64,000 nt of DNA from Ulvibacterium sp965228935 (GTDB lineage Bacteria; Bacteroidota; Bacteroidia; Flavobacteriales; Flavobacteriaceae): positions 4,340,001 through 4,404,000 of the forward strand of contig NZ_OZ245846.1 of assembly GCF_965228935.1 (NCBI RefSeq). The letters run 5' to 3'. Positions 17,677 to 27,575 of the stretch are shown in pieces. The translations under genes were made by a program, and so were the position numbers. Under the pieces are notes generated by a model that saw only the letters and a list, made by a program, of their open reading frames with translations, ran no database searches and was not told the DNA's origin. Position 1 is the first letter of the stretch. Each line of letters begins with the position of its first letter.

Positions 17677-20600
17677 ATGAAAAAACTAAAGCGACCCAAA
17701 CATTTTGTACCCCTTCTTTTAGGTATCATCATGATGCCCTTTATGAACTATGCGCAATCCGTAAGCATAAAGGAAGAAACCCTGATGTTGGATACTTATG
17801 GGTTCCAAGACCCAGACCCCGTACCTATCTTGGCCGATAATCCCAAGATTTTTCCCTATTTCAAGTTTTATGGTTATGATCAGGTGTCCGAAAAAAGACC
17901 ATGGAGGGTAGTCACTTTGGAAAACGACTATATTCAGGTCTTTGTACTTCCCGAAGTCGGGGGTAAGATATGGGGAGCGGTCGAAAAGGGTACAGGGGAA
18001 GAGTTCCTGTACAAAAACGAAGTGATGAAGTTTCGGAACATTGCCATGCGGGGGCCTTGGACATCGGGGGGTATCGAGTTTAATTTTGGGTTGATAGGGC
18101 ATAGCCCGGATACCGCAACCCCGGTAGACTATGTGACCCGGGAAAATGAAGATGGCAGTGTAAGCTGTATCGTTGGGGCCATGGACTTGACGTCACGGAC
18201 CAATTGGGGGGTCGAAATCCGATTGGAAGCGGACAAGGCCTATGTGGAGACCAAAGCTTACTGGTACAACGGAACTGCAGCGAACCAATCATATTACAAC
18301 TGGATGACCGCCGCTGCCGTCGTGGCCGATGACCTCGAATTTATTTATCCTGGCAACCAATATCTGGAGCATAACGGGACCGCCCGCCCATGGCCTTTTG
18401 ATAAAGAAGGGAGAAATACGGCCTTTTATAAAAACAATCGGTATGGTGGTTCAAAATCGAAACATGTGGTCGGGGAATACGAAGATTTCTTCGGGGGATA
18501 TTATCATGATAAAGAATTCGGTTTTGGACATTGGGGCCCGTATGAAGAGATGCCGGGTCAAAAACTTTGGTTATGGGCCTTATCCCGAAACGGAGGTATT
18601 TGGGAGGATCTGTTGACGGATACCGATGGGCAATATATGGAATTTCAGGCAGGTCGATTGTTCAATCAATTTTCTCCTGCCAAAGCGGGAAATCCCATTA
18701 CCCAAGCAAATTTTGATCCCTATGTCATGGATCGCTGGCGCGAGATATGGTTCCCCTTTAAGGAAATCGGAGGAATGGTAGATGCTTCTGAAGATGGGGT
18801 CCTGAATGTAAAACTGGAGGGCAACGAACTCTATGTTGGAGTCAACGCGCTACAGGATTTGAATAAAACGATTCAAATTATGGTCAACAACGAGGAAGTG
18901 TATTCGGAAAGGTTGAACTTGGAACCTATGGAAATTTTTTCCCAAAAGGCAACGGCAAAACCTTCCGACAAAATCGAGGTCACCATCCAAGGAAGCGAGT
19001 TACAGTTTATCAACGATGCGGAAAGGAATCGAATTAAAAGACCTTTTGATTCCGATGCAGATGCCAAACTTTCAGAAACCGAGCAACTTTATACGGATGG
19101 TTGGGAGGCCATGAAGTATAGGGATTATACCAAAGCACGTGATCTTTTATCCGAACTTTTGGAGCTTGACCCTTATCATCAAGATGGGTTGGTAAAATTG
19201 GCGGAACTGGAGTTTCGAAGAACCAATTTCGAAAAGGCACTTGATCATGCCAATACCGTATTACGATTGGACACCTATAATCCGGGTGCCAATTATTTTG
19301 CCGGCCTAGCCTATCAAGCCATGGATGATACTATAAATGCCTTGGAATCCTTGGGTTGGGCTGCTCGTGATATGAAGTACCGTAACGCTGCCTTCTACAA
19401 AATGGCGGAAATCTATTTGGCATCCGAGAATTATGACCGGGCAAAAAGGTACGCTCAAAAGGCTCTGGATTTTAATCGGTATAATCTGCACGCCCATTAC
19501 ATTCTTACCCTGGTCTCAAGAGAAGAGAAGAAAACCAAGGAATTCAATAGCCATATCGAAACCATCTTGGAGATTGATCCCTTAAACCAATTTGTATTAA
19601 CGGAAAAGATGTTTATGGATTCCGTTGGTAAGGTCAATTTGGAAATCCATAATGAATTTCCGGAAGAGACTTTATTGGAATTGGCCCTACAATACTACAG
19701 CTATGGTCTGGAGGATGAGGCCCTTGCCGTCCTGGGGAAAGGTGAAACCACCAAAAACATGCTCTGGATCGCTTATTTGTTACGAAATACCGACAATTCA
19801 AAAAGTAACACTTTATTAAATGAATTAACGCAAGAGCCCATAGATTTTGTATTTCCATACCGAAGTGAAACCCTGCCTATCCTAAAATGGGCAGTTGTAC
19901 AGAACAACCACTGGAAATTGAATTATTATTTGGCCCAGAACTATTTGGCCGTAGGTCTTGAACAAAAGGGAAAGGAATTGTTGAATTCCCTAAAGGAACA
20001 GCCTGATAGCGATATTTTCTATCGTTTCCGAGCGGAGATCATGGATAAAAATCCATATGCCCGGCGATTGGATGATTTAAAAAAGGCACTGGATCTCAAC
20101 TCTTCAAATTGGAGGGTATGGGAGGAACATATTCAATTCTATTTGAGGCACAAGAAATATGAGGACGCCTATGCCCTATCCAGAAAAGCATATCGCAAAT
20201 TTCCGAGCAACTATAGTATTGGTCTGTCCTACGCCAAGGCACTGGTAAACACCAATCGTCATGGAGAGGTGCTTAAAGTTTTGGACAAAATTCAAATCTT
20301 GCCCTATGAACATGCACGGGAAAGTAGGGATATTTATGAAAGGGCACATATGGCCGTCGCCATGGAACAGTACAAAAAAAATCGATTAACCAAGGTCAAG
20401 GAAGTTTTGGAAAAATCCAAGGAGTGGCCTGAAAATATAGGCGTAGGTAGACCGTACGGCCCCGATGAGCGGGAACAGGATTTTCTTTTGGCCCTGACCC
20501 TAGAAAAAATGGGCAAATCCCAAGAAAGCAAATCCCTTTTGGAAAATATCGTATCCTATACCAAAAGTTCAGATCAGAAAAATACGATCAATCATTTATA

Positions 20601-20805
20601 TGGCCTGCTAGCGGCTAAAAAACTTAATGATGGCAGCTATGCTGGGGTCAGGGAGTATTTGAAGGGACTCATTGGTGAAAACCATACTACAGGCCAATTG
20701 GCTCTAAAGCTCGAACAAAATCCGAATACCACCCAAAATGGGAACGATATTCCTATGGATGTCTGGGAGTTGGCACAATGGTCTGCGCAGCAGGCGGCAC
20801 CATAA
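17677..20805 (+). CDS. DUF5107 domain protein with TPR repeats
   Basis: A 1042-residue exported protein (signal peptide ending near NYAQ). The first 400 residues match DUF5107: VLPEVGGKIWGAVEKGTGEE, then RGPWTSGGIEFNFGLIGHSP and GYYHDKEFGFGHWGPYEEMPG. This part looks like the galactose-mutarotase-like sandwich fold, so carbohydrate binding or processing is plausible but unproven. From about residue 465 onward there are repeated TPR helices (YRDYTKARDLLSELLELDPY; FYKMAEIYLASENYDRAKRY). It converges on the GH2 gene with a 16-base gap. Its place after the SusCD locus suggests a job in the same sugar pathway. Confidence 0.85.
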   Translation: MKKLKRPKHFVPLLLGIIMMPFMNYAQSVSIKEETLMLDTYGFQDPDPVPILADNPKIFPYFKFYGYDQVSEKRPWRVVTLENDYIQVFVLPEVGGKIWGAVEKGTGEEFLYKNEVMKFRNIAMRGPWTSGGIEFNFGLIGHSPDTATPVDYVTRENEDGSVSCIVGAMDLTSRTNWGVEIRLEADKAYVETKAYWYNGTAANQSYYNWMTAAAVVADDLEFIYPGNQYLEHNGTARPWPFDKEGRNTAFYKNNRYGGSKSKHVVGEYEDFFGGYYHDKEFGFGHWGPYEEMPGQKLWLWALSRNGGIWEDLLTDTDGQYMEFQAGRLFNQFSPAKAGNPITQANFDPYVMDRWREIWFPFKEIGGMVDASEDGVLNVKLEGNELYVGVNALQDLNKTIQIMVNNEEVYSERLNLEPMEIFSQKATAKPSDKIEVTIQGSELQFINDAERNRIKRPFDSDADAKLSETEQLYTDGWEAMKYRDYTKARDLLSELLELDPYHQDGLVKLAELEFRRTNFEKALDHANTVLRLDTYNPGANYFAGLAYQAMDDTINALESLGWAARDMKYRNAAFYKMAEIYLASENYDRAKRYAQKALDFNRYNLHAHYILTLVSREEKKTKEFNSHIETILEIDPLNQFVLTEKMFMDSVGKVNLEIHNEFPEETLLELALQYYSYGLEDEALAVLGKGETTKNMLWIAYLLRNTDNSKSNTLLNELTQEPIDFVFPYRSETLPILKWAVVQNNHWKLNYYLAQNYLAVGLEQKGKELLNSLKEQPDSDIFYRFRAEIMDKNPYARRLDDLKKALDLNSSNWRVWEEHIQFYLRHKKYEDAYALSRKAYRKFPSNYSIGLSYAKALVNTNRHGEVLKVLDKIQILPYEHARESRDIYERAHMAVAMEQYKKNRLTKVKEVLEKSKEWPENIGVGRPYGPDEREQDFLLALTLEKMGKSQESKSLLENIVSYTKSSDQKNTINHLYGLLAAKKLNDGSYAGVREYLKGLIGENHTTGQLALKLEQNPNTTQNGNDIPMDVWELAQWSAQQAAP

Positions 20806-20821
20806 ATGGAACAATGTTATT

Positions 20822-23800
20822 TTATCGAATCGGTTTGATAACATAGCTATACGACAAATTGGTCGCCGGAATTTGATATTTTTCCAAGGCCATCAGGCCC
20901 CAGCTATTATCACCCCCTACCCCCATTTGGCGGTGATCTATATTAATGTTAATCAAATCCCGCTTTACGATATCAAAGGTATGCCGCTGTTGTTTGGTTT
21001 CCCCTGCATCAAAATCGGTATTGTATTGGTGGTGTGCACTAAAGCTAAATAATTCAGGGGCATAAACCTCTATACCCTTCCCCTGGCCATCAACAAATTG
21101 GATCCAACGAATATCGGTGCGGTTCCCGTTTTCCTGAGGGCGGATATAAGGGAAATACAAATCGGCTACCTGGGCCTCATACCGACCGACCAAAGCCGAA
21201 GTTTTCCTATCTTCATAATTCTCATGAGGGCCACGCCCATACCAGGTCACTTGATCGTATTTTTCATTGATAATAAAATTGTTTCCATATCGGGGCAGTA
21301 CAGGTAGACTATTCTTGATATCCAGAAGTTGATTCGTAACCCTTATTTCGCCCTTATCATTGATATCATAAATAAGTTTGACTTTCCCGCCAACAGAGGG
21401 TAATCGATAGGTAGTCGTTATTTTAAGTTTATCATCATTGATCTCAAATGGATTTTCTGCAAGCTTTACCACATCAATAGATGCATTGTTCTTATCGGAA
21501 GTTACATCAAGCCCTACAAAATCCTGATTTTCCGAGGCACCTTTCCAGACCCCTAGTTTTTTGGGCATATTATACCCAAAATCATTATCGGTAGTTGATC
21601 TCCAGAAATTGGCGCGCATTCCCTGTAGCAATAGATTCCCATTACCATAATCCAAGGACGTTAATTCCCCTTTACCACTATCGAACTTCATTTCAAAACC
21701 CTTCCCCGAAATGATAAGAGTATTTTCATTTGAGGTAATGGAAAATCCGCTTCCAGAATCCTTGGTCTCAAAAACTTTCGGGGTATAATCCGAAATGGAA
21801 AATTGCTCATAGGCTACCAAATGGTCTTTGGGAACCAGGGCGGTTTTTATATTCGTCCTGGCATATACATTCAATAGATACTCGGCTCTATTCTTCTCCA
21901 GCTTAGGTTGGTCAATGTCCATTACCATTGATTCAGAAGGGTTCAACCCAATTTCCGGAAGGTCTCCGGAAGCCACTTTTCTACCTTCTTGCAACAACTC
22001 CCAACTAAGTCGGTATTCTCTTAGATTGGTAAAATCATAACCGTTGATAATCCTTATTTTTCCAGATTTTGCATCTTCTTCCCTAAATTTTATGTACTGA
22101 TATACCTTTTTTAGTTCATGTAATAAGGGTTGGGCAGATCTGTCCGGATTTACTACCCCGTTCAAACAAAAATTTGCATCATTTTGAAGGTCATGTCCAC
22201 CAAGATCACCACCATAGGCCCAGTAGGCTTCACCTTTTTCAGTTTCGGCCAACAACCCCTGATCCACCCAGTCCCAGATGAAACCACCTTGCAAAACATC
22301 GTATTTTTCGATTACATCCCAATAATCCTGAAGATTCCCAAGGCTATTGCCCATGGCATGGGCATACTCGCATTGGATCAATGGCCGTTTGGGGTTATCT
22401 TCCGCGTAAGCAACCACATCCGGAATTCGCATATACATCGGTGCTTGAATATCCGTGTTTTCATAGGCGGTAGCCCCTTCATACTGTACGGGACGCGTGG
22501 TATCCCTTGATTTTAACCAGTTGTAGGTAGCAAAAAAGTTTTGGCCATTCCCGGCCTCATTCCCCAATGACCATGTAACGATGGAAGTAAAGTTCTTGTC
22601 CCTTTCGAACATGCGTTTTGTACGATCCAAATGCATGGCCTTCCACTGAGGTAAATAGGCCGGGTGTACGGCCTGGGCCTCCTCATTATCATCCAGTCCC
22701 TGATTGGTGGCCCCCATACCATGGATTTCAATATTGGCCTCATCAATGACATAAAACCCATATTCATCGCACATGCGATAGAAGTGGGGATTCTTGGGAT
22801 AGTGGCTACACCGAATGGCATTGAGATTATTTTGTTTCATCAAAGTGAGGTCTTTTAACGTTAAGTCCTCGGTTACCACATGTCCGGTCTTATCATTGTG
22901 ATCATGAAGGTTGGCTCCCTTTATCAGCACGGGTTTTCCGTTGACCAGAAATTGAGTATCCTTAATCTCTATCTTTCGAAAACCGGTCTTGAAACTAACC
23001 GCTTCCATTAAGGTTCCATTGGAATCCTTTAGCTTCAATAACAACGTATACAAATAGGGCTTTTCGGCGTTCCAAGTTTGTATATCGGGAAGCTTCTGCT
23101 CAAAGGTGATCGATGATACCTCTTCTTCGGAGGTTACTTTTTTGGAACTGCCGAATACTTGGGTATCCCCATCCAAAAGTTGTATCTCCAATTCTTGATT
23201 TCCAGGATTTGCGATTTCCACGGAAAGCTGAAATAATCCATCGGTATATTCATTTTCCAAATCCGCTATTACCCTAAAGTCCTTAATGGTGGTCTTATTG
23301 GTAGCGTACAGATACACATCTCTGTTCATACCACTCAAGCGCCAGAAATCCTGATCTTCCAGATAACTGGCATCGGACCAGCGAAGCACCTGTATGGCAA
23401 CGGAATTTTCACCGGGAATCACATAATCGGTAATATTGAAGGCCGCCGGGGTTTTGCTCCCTTCATTATACCCAGCTTTTTGCCCATTCACCCATACATA
23501 CATGGCACCGCTAACACCCTCGAAATGAAGATAGATATCCTTGCCTTCCCAGTCTTTGGGAACCTCAAATTGCCGTTTATAGCTACCCACAGGGTTTGTT
23601 TCATGGGGAATGTAAGGTGGATTGGGAGGGAACATATAGGTTACGTTGGTATAAACGGGAATCCCGTGCCCTTGTATTTCCCAATTGGAGGGAACCGTTA
23701 TGGTATCCCAACCTGAAATATCAAATCCTTTTTCATAAAAGTTTTGAGGACGGGCCTGTGGATTTTTTGCCCAATAAAAATCCCATGTTCCGTTTAACGA

Positions 23801-24025
23801 CCGATACAAGGGAGAATTCTCCCAACTTTGGTTCTTCAATGCCCCCGCCACGCTCTCGTATCTGTAGAAAGAGGCCGTAGGTTCCTCCCGATTAATCTGA
23901 AAAATCTCAGGATCTTCCCATTCGGGATTTTCCCATTTTTCCGCTGTATAAACCGGTCGTTTATTAGTAGTATCACAAGATAATAAAAGAACGGAAACCG
24001 CAAGACAAAAAAGTACTTTATCCAT
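20822..24025 (-). CDS. Glycoside hydrolase family 2, beta-galactosidase-like lipoprotein
   Basis: A 1067-residue LacZ-type enzyme. The N-terminus has a lipobox LLSC (Cys17), so it is membrane-anchored. Order of domains: jelly-roll sugar-binding domain with LNGTWDFYWAKNP and SNWEIQGHGIPVYTN, Ig-like domain, TIM barrel with RCSHYPKNPHFYRMCDEYGF, a further Ig-like domain, and the C-terminal beta-sandwich (YGRGPHENYEDRKTSALVG). The acid/base is Glu490 in SLGNEAGNG and the nucleophile is Glu553 in IQCEYAHAMGNS, matching Glu461 and Glu537 of E. coli LacZ. It should release terminal beta-galactosyl (or related) residues in the periplasm or at the surface. It is transcribed opposite to the SusCD genes. 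Confidence 0.93.
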   Translation of the reverse strand: MDKVLFCLAVSVLLLSCDTTNKRPVYTAEKWENPEWEDPEIFQINREEPTASFYRYESVAGALKNQSWENSPLYRSLNGTWDFYWAKNPQARPQNFYEKGFDISGWDTITVPSNWEIQGHGIPVYTNVTYMFPPNPPYIPHETNPVGSYKRQFEVPKDWEGKDIYLHFEGVSGAMYVWVNGQKAGYNEGSKTPAAFNITDYVIPGENSVAIQVLRWSDASYLEDQDFWRLSGMNRDVYLYATNKTTIKDFRVIADLENEYTDGLFQLSVEIANPGNQELEIQLLDGDTQVFGSSKKVTSEEEVSSITFEQKLPDIQTWNAEKPYLYTLLLKLKDSNGTLMEAVSFKTGFRKIEIKDTQFLVNGKPVLIKGANLHDHNDKTGHVVTEDLTLKDLTLMKQNNLNAIRCSHYPKNPHFYRMCDEYGFYVIDEANIEIHGMGATNQGLDDNEEAQAVHPAYLPQWKAMHLDRTKRMFERDKNFTSIVTWSLGNEAGNGQNFFATYNWLKSRDTTRPVQYEGATAYENTDIQAPMYMRIPDVVAYAEDNPKRPLIQCEYAHAMGNSLGNLQDYWDVIEKYDVLQGGFIWDWVDQGLLAETEKGEAYWAYGGDLGGHDLQNDANFCLNGVVNPDRSAQPLLHELKKVYQYIKFREEDAKSGKIRIINGYDFTNLREYRLSWELLQEGRKVASGDLPEIGLNPSESMVMDIDQPKLEKNRAEYLLNVYARTNIKTALVPKDHLVAYEQFSISDYTPKVFETKDSGSGFSITSNENTLIISGKGFEMKFDSGKGELTSLDYGNGNLLLQGMRANFWRSTTDNDFGYNMPKKLGVWKGASENQDFVGLDVTSDKNNASIDVVKLAENPFEINDDKLKITTTYRLPSVGGKVKLIYDINDKGEIRVTNQLLDIKNSLPVLPRYGNNFIINEKYDQVTWYGRGPHENYEDRKTSALVGRYEAQVADLYFPYIRPQENGNRTDIRWIQFVDGQGKGIEVYAPELFSFSAHHQYNTDFDAGETKQQRHTFDIVKRDLININIDHRQMGVGGDNSWGLMALEKYQIPATNLSYSYVIKPIR

Positions 24026-24071
24026 AACCGCAATGTTTTATCGTTATTATCCTAAAGATAGTACAATGCAC

Positions 24072-24098
24072 AAAAAAGCCCGCATTTATTGCGGGCTT
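24072..24098 (-). terminator. Rho-independent terminator after the DUF2911 gene
   Basis: On the minus strand AAGCCCGC and GCGGGCTT pair perfectly around a 7-base loop, followed by TTTTG. It lies 21 bases after the stop of the DUF2911 gene and upstream of the GH2 gene, insulating the two. Confidence 0.85.
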
Positions 24099-24119
24099 AA
24101 AGTTCCTTTAAATTTTTTC

Positions 24120-24965
24120 TTAAAGGGCTCCCCACTCCTTAAGGGAGGCTTTGTTCATTTTTACATAATCGGCATTGTTCGCTTCCTCTGCCTTTTCCAA
24201 GGATTTCTTTGCTGTTGCAATGGCGCCTTTCTTATCTCCGGCCTTCGCCAAGATCAATGATTGTTGACGTAATTGCCAGAATGCAGGCTCTTCGGTCATG
24301 GACATGGCTTTGTCCATCCACTCCTTGGCCTGGTTAATATCCTTGTCTTCCATAAGATAGTATACGGCAGAGGCATAATAGTCTCCTGCAGATGGACCAT
24401 TCAATGCGCGTTCAATACTTTTGGTCACAGCGGCATCCGTAGGTACCTCAATCGGTACGCCAACATAGGTCTTTTCCCAAAGCAGGCCTAAATTGGCCGA
24501 ATTTGTCTTTAAATCATCCAAAGTGATGGTAAACGTTTCTACAGCCATAGGCAACGGAATCACTGGAACGGTTACCTTGGCCACTACTTTGCTGTCATCC
24601 CAATTTCTTGGAGTACCGCCACCTTGTGTATCCGTGTAAAAAAACACTTCCCAGGATTCCTTGCCTGGTTTTGTAAAAATGGAATAGGTTCCTGCTTTTA
24701 CCGCATTACCGGCAATTTTTACATCATCACCAAAAGAGACTAAGGTGTACGCATTGGCACCGGTACGCCACAATTTGTCATAAGGTACCAAATCGCCAAA
24801 AATGGTTCGTCCCCTCATAGAGGGTCGGGAATATTCAACGGCAACATCGGTCAGTCCAACTTTTTGTTCCAATCGGGAAAAAGGACTTGGTGCCGGTGTA
24901 TTTACTTGGGCCTCCAAAGGGAAGGAAAGGGCCGCAATAAAAAAGATAACTATTAATTTTTTCAT
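24120..24965 (-). CDS. DUF2911 domain exported protein
   Basis: A 281-residue protein with a signal peptide (ends LEAQ). The DUF2911 part is seen in SRLEQKVGLTDVAVEYSRPS, MRGRTIFGDLVPYDKLWRTG and ANAYTLVSFGDDVKIAG (residues 30-85). It is followed by a C-terminal helical TPR-like tail (AKEWMDKAMSM ... GAIATAKKSLEKAEEA). DUF2911 is widespread in Bacteroidota; no biochemical activity is known to me. The gene stands alone with its own terminator; its upstream neighbour starts 90 bases away on the same strand. Confidence 0.9.
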   Translation of the reverse strand: MKKLIVIFFIAALSFPLEAQVNTPAPSPFSRLEQKVGLTDVAVEYSRPSMRGRTIFGDLVPYDKLWRTGANAYTLVSFGDDVKIAGNAVKAGTYSIFTKPGKESWEVFFYTDTQGGGTPRNWDDSKVVAKVTVPVIPLPMAVETFTITLDDLKTNSANLGLLWEKTYVGVPIEVPTDAAVTKSIERALNGPSAGDYYASAVYYLMEDKDINQAKEWMDKAMSMTEEPAFWQLRQQSLILAKAGDKKGAIATAKKSLEKAEEANNADYVKMNKASLKEWGAL

Positions 24966-25054
24966 CTGAATAAAGTTTTTGAGTTATGCACAAAACTAAA
25001 TATAAACCAGAGCCCCGTTTGTTAAGGAAGTCTTAAATAAAAAGTACAGCAATC

Positions 25055-26221
25055 TTAGTTGCAAATAAAGGGTCTAGTAGAGGATTTGTTGCCGAAGTAA
25101 AAGGTAAGATAGTAAACAGAAGATTTCAAAGTGGATACATCAATTGTAGATTCTGGGATTCCAGGACGAATTTTATGCTGGACCCGCCTACCGGAGGTAT
25201 CAAAAATGGAATACCCGTAAACGGATTCCGAGGTGACCAGTCTATATTCCAACATATTCGATCCAAACCTTTTAAAAAGGAGAAGCTCTTCCTTTATTTC
25301 TTCCGGATTATCTTCAGAATCTATTGGGTCATCCATAGGAATTTCATCACCGGCCTCCATACTTTGGGTATGGAAAGAAAAAAGACGGGGTTCTAAGGTT
25401 ATCGAAGGATTGGTCCTAGAGAACATTTCCGAGGAAAGGAAATATGAATCGTTGTCTATATAGGTAATACCTTCAATTTGCGCCGGGCTTATATCTAAAT
25501 TCAAACGTTCCATATTTTCAGTAAAAATAGTAGTTTGGGTTCCTCCTTGAACGCGAACCAAAAAAGGATTTAAGGTAAATGAATACCCTGTTAAATACAA
25601 TTCATCGGTATTCGGATTTAATGTAGCACCGGTAACCAATCCATTTATCGGATATTCGCCCAACTTCTTGGCAACATATTCCCCAGGGGTCTTGGGAATT
25701 CCGTAGGCCTTCGTTCCAAAGGCCAACCATTGTTTGGTAAGCACTACAAGTTCATCTCCTAGGACAAATAGGGCTTCGGCATCCCAATCACTGTTTCCAT
25801 TGTTCGAGAAATCTTCCTGGTCTTCATATTCAAAAGAAATAGTCTCTGCGCTGACCCTGTCCGAAATAGTATATTCTTCCTTGGAAATGCGGTAAATAGT
25901 TAAATCCCTTCGTATGCCCAAGTTGTTTCCAAAATCCCCAATATAGATATAAAGCTCGTCCTGCGAGATATCTTCCCAATCTACATTTTGGGCATTGGAA
26001 ATAACAACTTCGCGAACCACCTGTAGGGAAGTTGTATCTATTTCAAATAGTTTCGCCTCATTCCCGGAGTCGTTGTGTGTAATTAATCGGCCATTATAAA
26101 AAATAAGTCCGGATGTTTCAGAAACTGTTCCAGGAAGTTCCCCAAGTGTTCGTATACCTCCTTGCGCCAGAAGAAAGCCGTGTATAAAAAGGAGGAAATA
26201 ATATGATAGGATATCCTTCAC
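25055..26221 (-). CDS. T9SS type A sorting domain protein with beta-propeller
   Basis: A 388-residue secreted protein. The start codon is GTG (26219-26221), chosen because it directly precedes a signal peptide ending near FLLAQG. The middle looks like an SdiA-regulated/phytase-like propeller: TSGLIFYNGRLITHNDSGNE, VDWEDISQDELYIYIGDFGN, DWDAEALFVLGDELVVLTK, PAQIEGITYIDNDSYFLSSE. The end matches the type A sorting domain: YSIFDTSGRRV then IDVSTLKSSVYYLTF. It is therefore probably exported by T9SS and attached to the surface. Ligand and function are unknown. Acidic EED/DNDS loops hint at calcium. Confidence 0.85.
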   Translation of the reverse strand: MKDILSYYFLLFIHGFLLAQGGIRTLGELPGTVSETSGLIFYNGRLITHNDSGNEAKLFEIDTTSLQVVREVVISNAQNVDWEDISQDELYIYIGDFGNNLGIRRDLTIYRISKEEYTISDRVSAETISFEYEDQEDFSNNGNSDWDAEALFVLGDELVVLTKQWLAFGTKAYGIPKTPGEYVAKKLGEYPINGLVTGATLNPNTDELYLTGYSFTLNPFLVRVQGGTQTTIFTENMERLNLDISPAQIEGITYIDNDSYFLSSEMFSRTNPSITLEPRLFSFHTQSMEAGDEIPMDDPIDSEDNPEEIKEELLLFKRFGSNMLEYRLVTSESVYGYSIFDTSGRRVQHKIRPGIPESTIDVSTLKSSVYYLTFYFGNKSSTRPFICN

Positions 26222-26340
26222 TAGACTATTTTGTTTTCAATGTACAAAAAAGTACAAAATTGCATGATTAAACTAGATGATATTCAAGTATTTAGGTGTA
26301 AAAATCAATGGTTTTATTATTTGTTTAACCTTTTTATTTT

Positions 26341-26369
26341 TTTGTTAGACATTTTTGATTTTATATTTG
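26341..26369 (+). promoter_or_regulatory. Promoter of the SRPBCC-SDR-photolyase operon
   Basis: TATATTTG (26362-26369) is a perfect match to the Bacteroidota -7 box TAnnTTTG. TTTG at 26341-26344 lies 17 bases upstream as a possible -33 element, slightly closer than the usual 19. The first ATG follows 13 bases after the box, implying a very short leader. Confidence 0.5.
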
Positions 26370-26382
26370 TACAAACTACCTT

Positions 26383-26880
26383 ATGAAACTGTACCAGCTA
26401 CATTCCAAGCAGGCTTTACCCATTTCAAAGAAAAAAGCTTGGGATTTTTTATCAAGTCCATCGAATCTCAAAGTGATTACGCCAGACCACATGGGATTTC
26501 ATATACTTACAGGAGCGGACCGTCCCATGTTTCCAGGTCAAATTATACAATACACAGTATCTCCTTTTCCCGGATATACCACCAAATGGGTAACCGAAAT
26601 CACCCATGTCATCGACGGGGAGTATTTTGTGGATGAACAGCGTTTTGGGCCCTACGCCCTTTGGCATCATAAACATTTTCTGAAAACTATCGAAAGTGGT
26701 GTAGAAATGGAGGATATTATTGATTATAAGGTACCCTTTGGAGTTCTTGGTCAAATGGTACATCCCTTATTGGTCAAAAAGCAGTTGGTAAAAATTTTCA
26801 AATATCGGGAAGAAAAGCTTATCGAGCTTTTCGGGAAGGTGGAAGACGTTCCCAATGAATTATCCCTGAAATCTTTTTGA
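26383..26880 (+). CDS. SRPBCC family (START/Bet v1-like) protein
   Basis: A 165-residue protein of the SRPBCC ligand-binding fold. Visible landmarks: LPISKKKAWDFLSSPSNLKV at the N-terminus, then ITPDHMGFHIL, WVTEITHVIDGEYFVDEQRF, and a closing long helix KKQLVKIFKYREEKLIELFG. Proteins of this subgroup are usually annotated as cell-division inhibitor-like or polyketide-cyclase-like, but the ligand is not known. It is the first gene of a tight three-gene operon with an SDR (1-base gap) and a photolyase, an arrangement common in Flavobacteria. The association suggests a light- or damage-related role; that is inference. Confidence 0.85.
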   Translation: MKLYQLHSKQALPISKKKAWDFLSSPSNLKVITPDHMGFHILTGADRPMFPGQIIQYTVSPFPGYTTKWVTEITHVIDGEYFVDEQRFGPYALWHHKHFLKTIESGVEMEDIIDYKVPFGVLGQMVHPLLVKKQLVKIFKYREEKLIELFGKVEDVPNELSLKSF

Positions 26881-26881
26881 A

Positions 26882-27574
26882 ATGAAGAAGAACATCCTTT
26901 TAATAGGGGGATCTCATGGTATTGGAAAATCCATAGCCCAGCTACTTCATGAAATCCATACTATTTTTATAGCCTCTCGTACCCAAGAGGGTCTGGAAAA
27001 CGTCCAGTGCCAGTACATACCATTTGATGTTACCAGGGATAGTCTTGACTTGTCCATCCTACCAGAAGAAATACATGGTTTTGTATATTGCCCTGGGAGC
27101 ATAAACCTTAAACCCTTTAAGATGATGGGTTTGGAAACTTTTGAAGCGGATATGAATTTGAATTTTCTGAGGTTGGTCAAAGTAGTGAAGGAAATTATGC
27201 CAAAAATGGCCCAAGGTTCCAGCATGGTCTTCTTCAGCACTGTGGCCGTAGGCAAGGGAATGCCATTCCATACCAGCGTTGCGTCTTCCAAAGGAGCCAT
27301 TGAGGGGTTCGCCAAATCCTTGGCCGCCGAATATGCTCCTAAACTTAGAGTGAATGTGATAGCACCATCCCTGGTAGATACACCCTTGGCCTCAAAATTG
27401 CTCAACAATGAGCGAAAAAAGGAGAATATGGCCGAGCGGCATCCGTTAAAACGCACAGGTCAAGTTGAAGATATTGCCCATATGGCCGTTTTCCTTTTGA
27501 GCGACAAAAGCAGTTGGATGACAGGTCAGGTAGTCGGGGTCGATGGAGGAATGTCTACTCTGAATATCTCGTAA
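26882..27574 (+). CDS. SDR family oxidoreductase
   Basis: A 230-residue short-chain dehydrogenase/reductase. It has the N-terminal nucleotide motif GGSHGIGKSIAQ (residues 9-20), the CPGS segment in place of NNAG near residue 70, a catalytic Ser in VFFSTVAVGKG, and a TSVASSKGAIEGFAKSLA block. In that block the usual YxxxK is changed: the Tyr position appears as Ser (SVASSKGA), while Lys is kept. The C-terminus ends SWMTGQVVGVDGGMSTL as usual. The replaced Tyr may lower or alter activity. It lies between the SRPBCC and photolyase genes with 1-base gaps. Confidence 0.9.
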   Translation: MKKNILLIGGSHGIGKSIAQLLHEIHTIFIASRTQEGLENVQCQYIPFDVTRDSLDLSILPEEIHGFVYCPGSINLKPFKMMGLETFEADMNLNFLRLVKVVKEIMPKMAQGSSMVFFSTVAVGKGMPFHTSVASSKGAIEGFAKSLAAEYAPKLRVNVIAPSLVDTPLASKLLNNERKKENMAERHPLKRTGQVEDIAHMAVFLLSDKSSWMTGQVVGVDGGMSTLNIS

Positions 27575-27575
27575 T

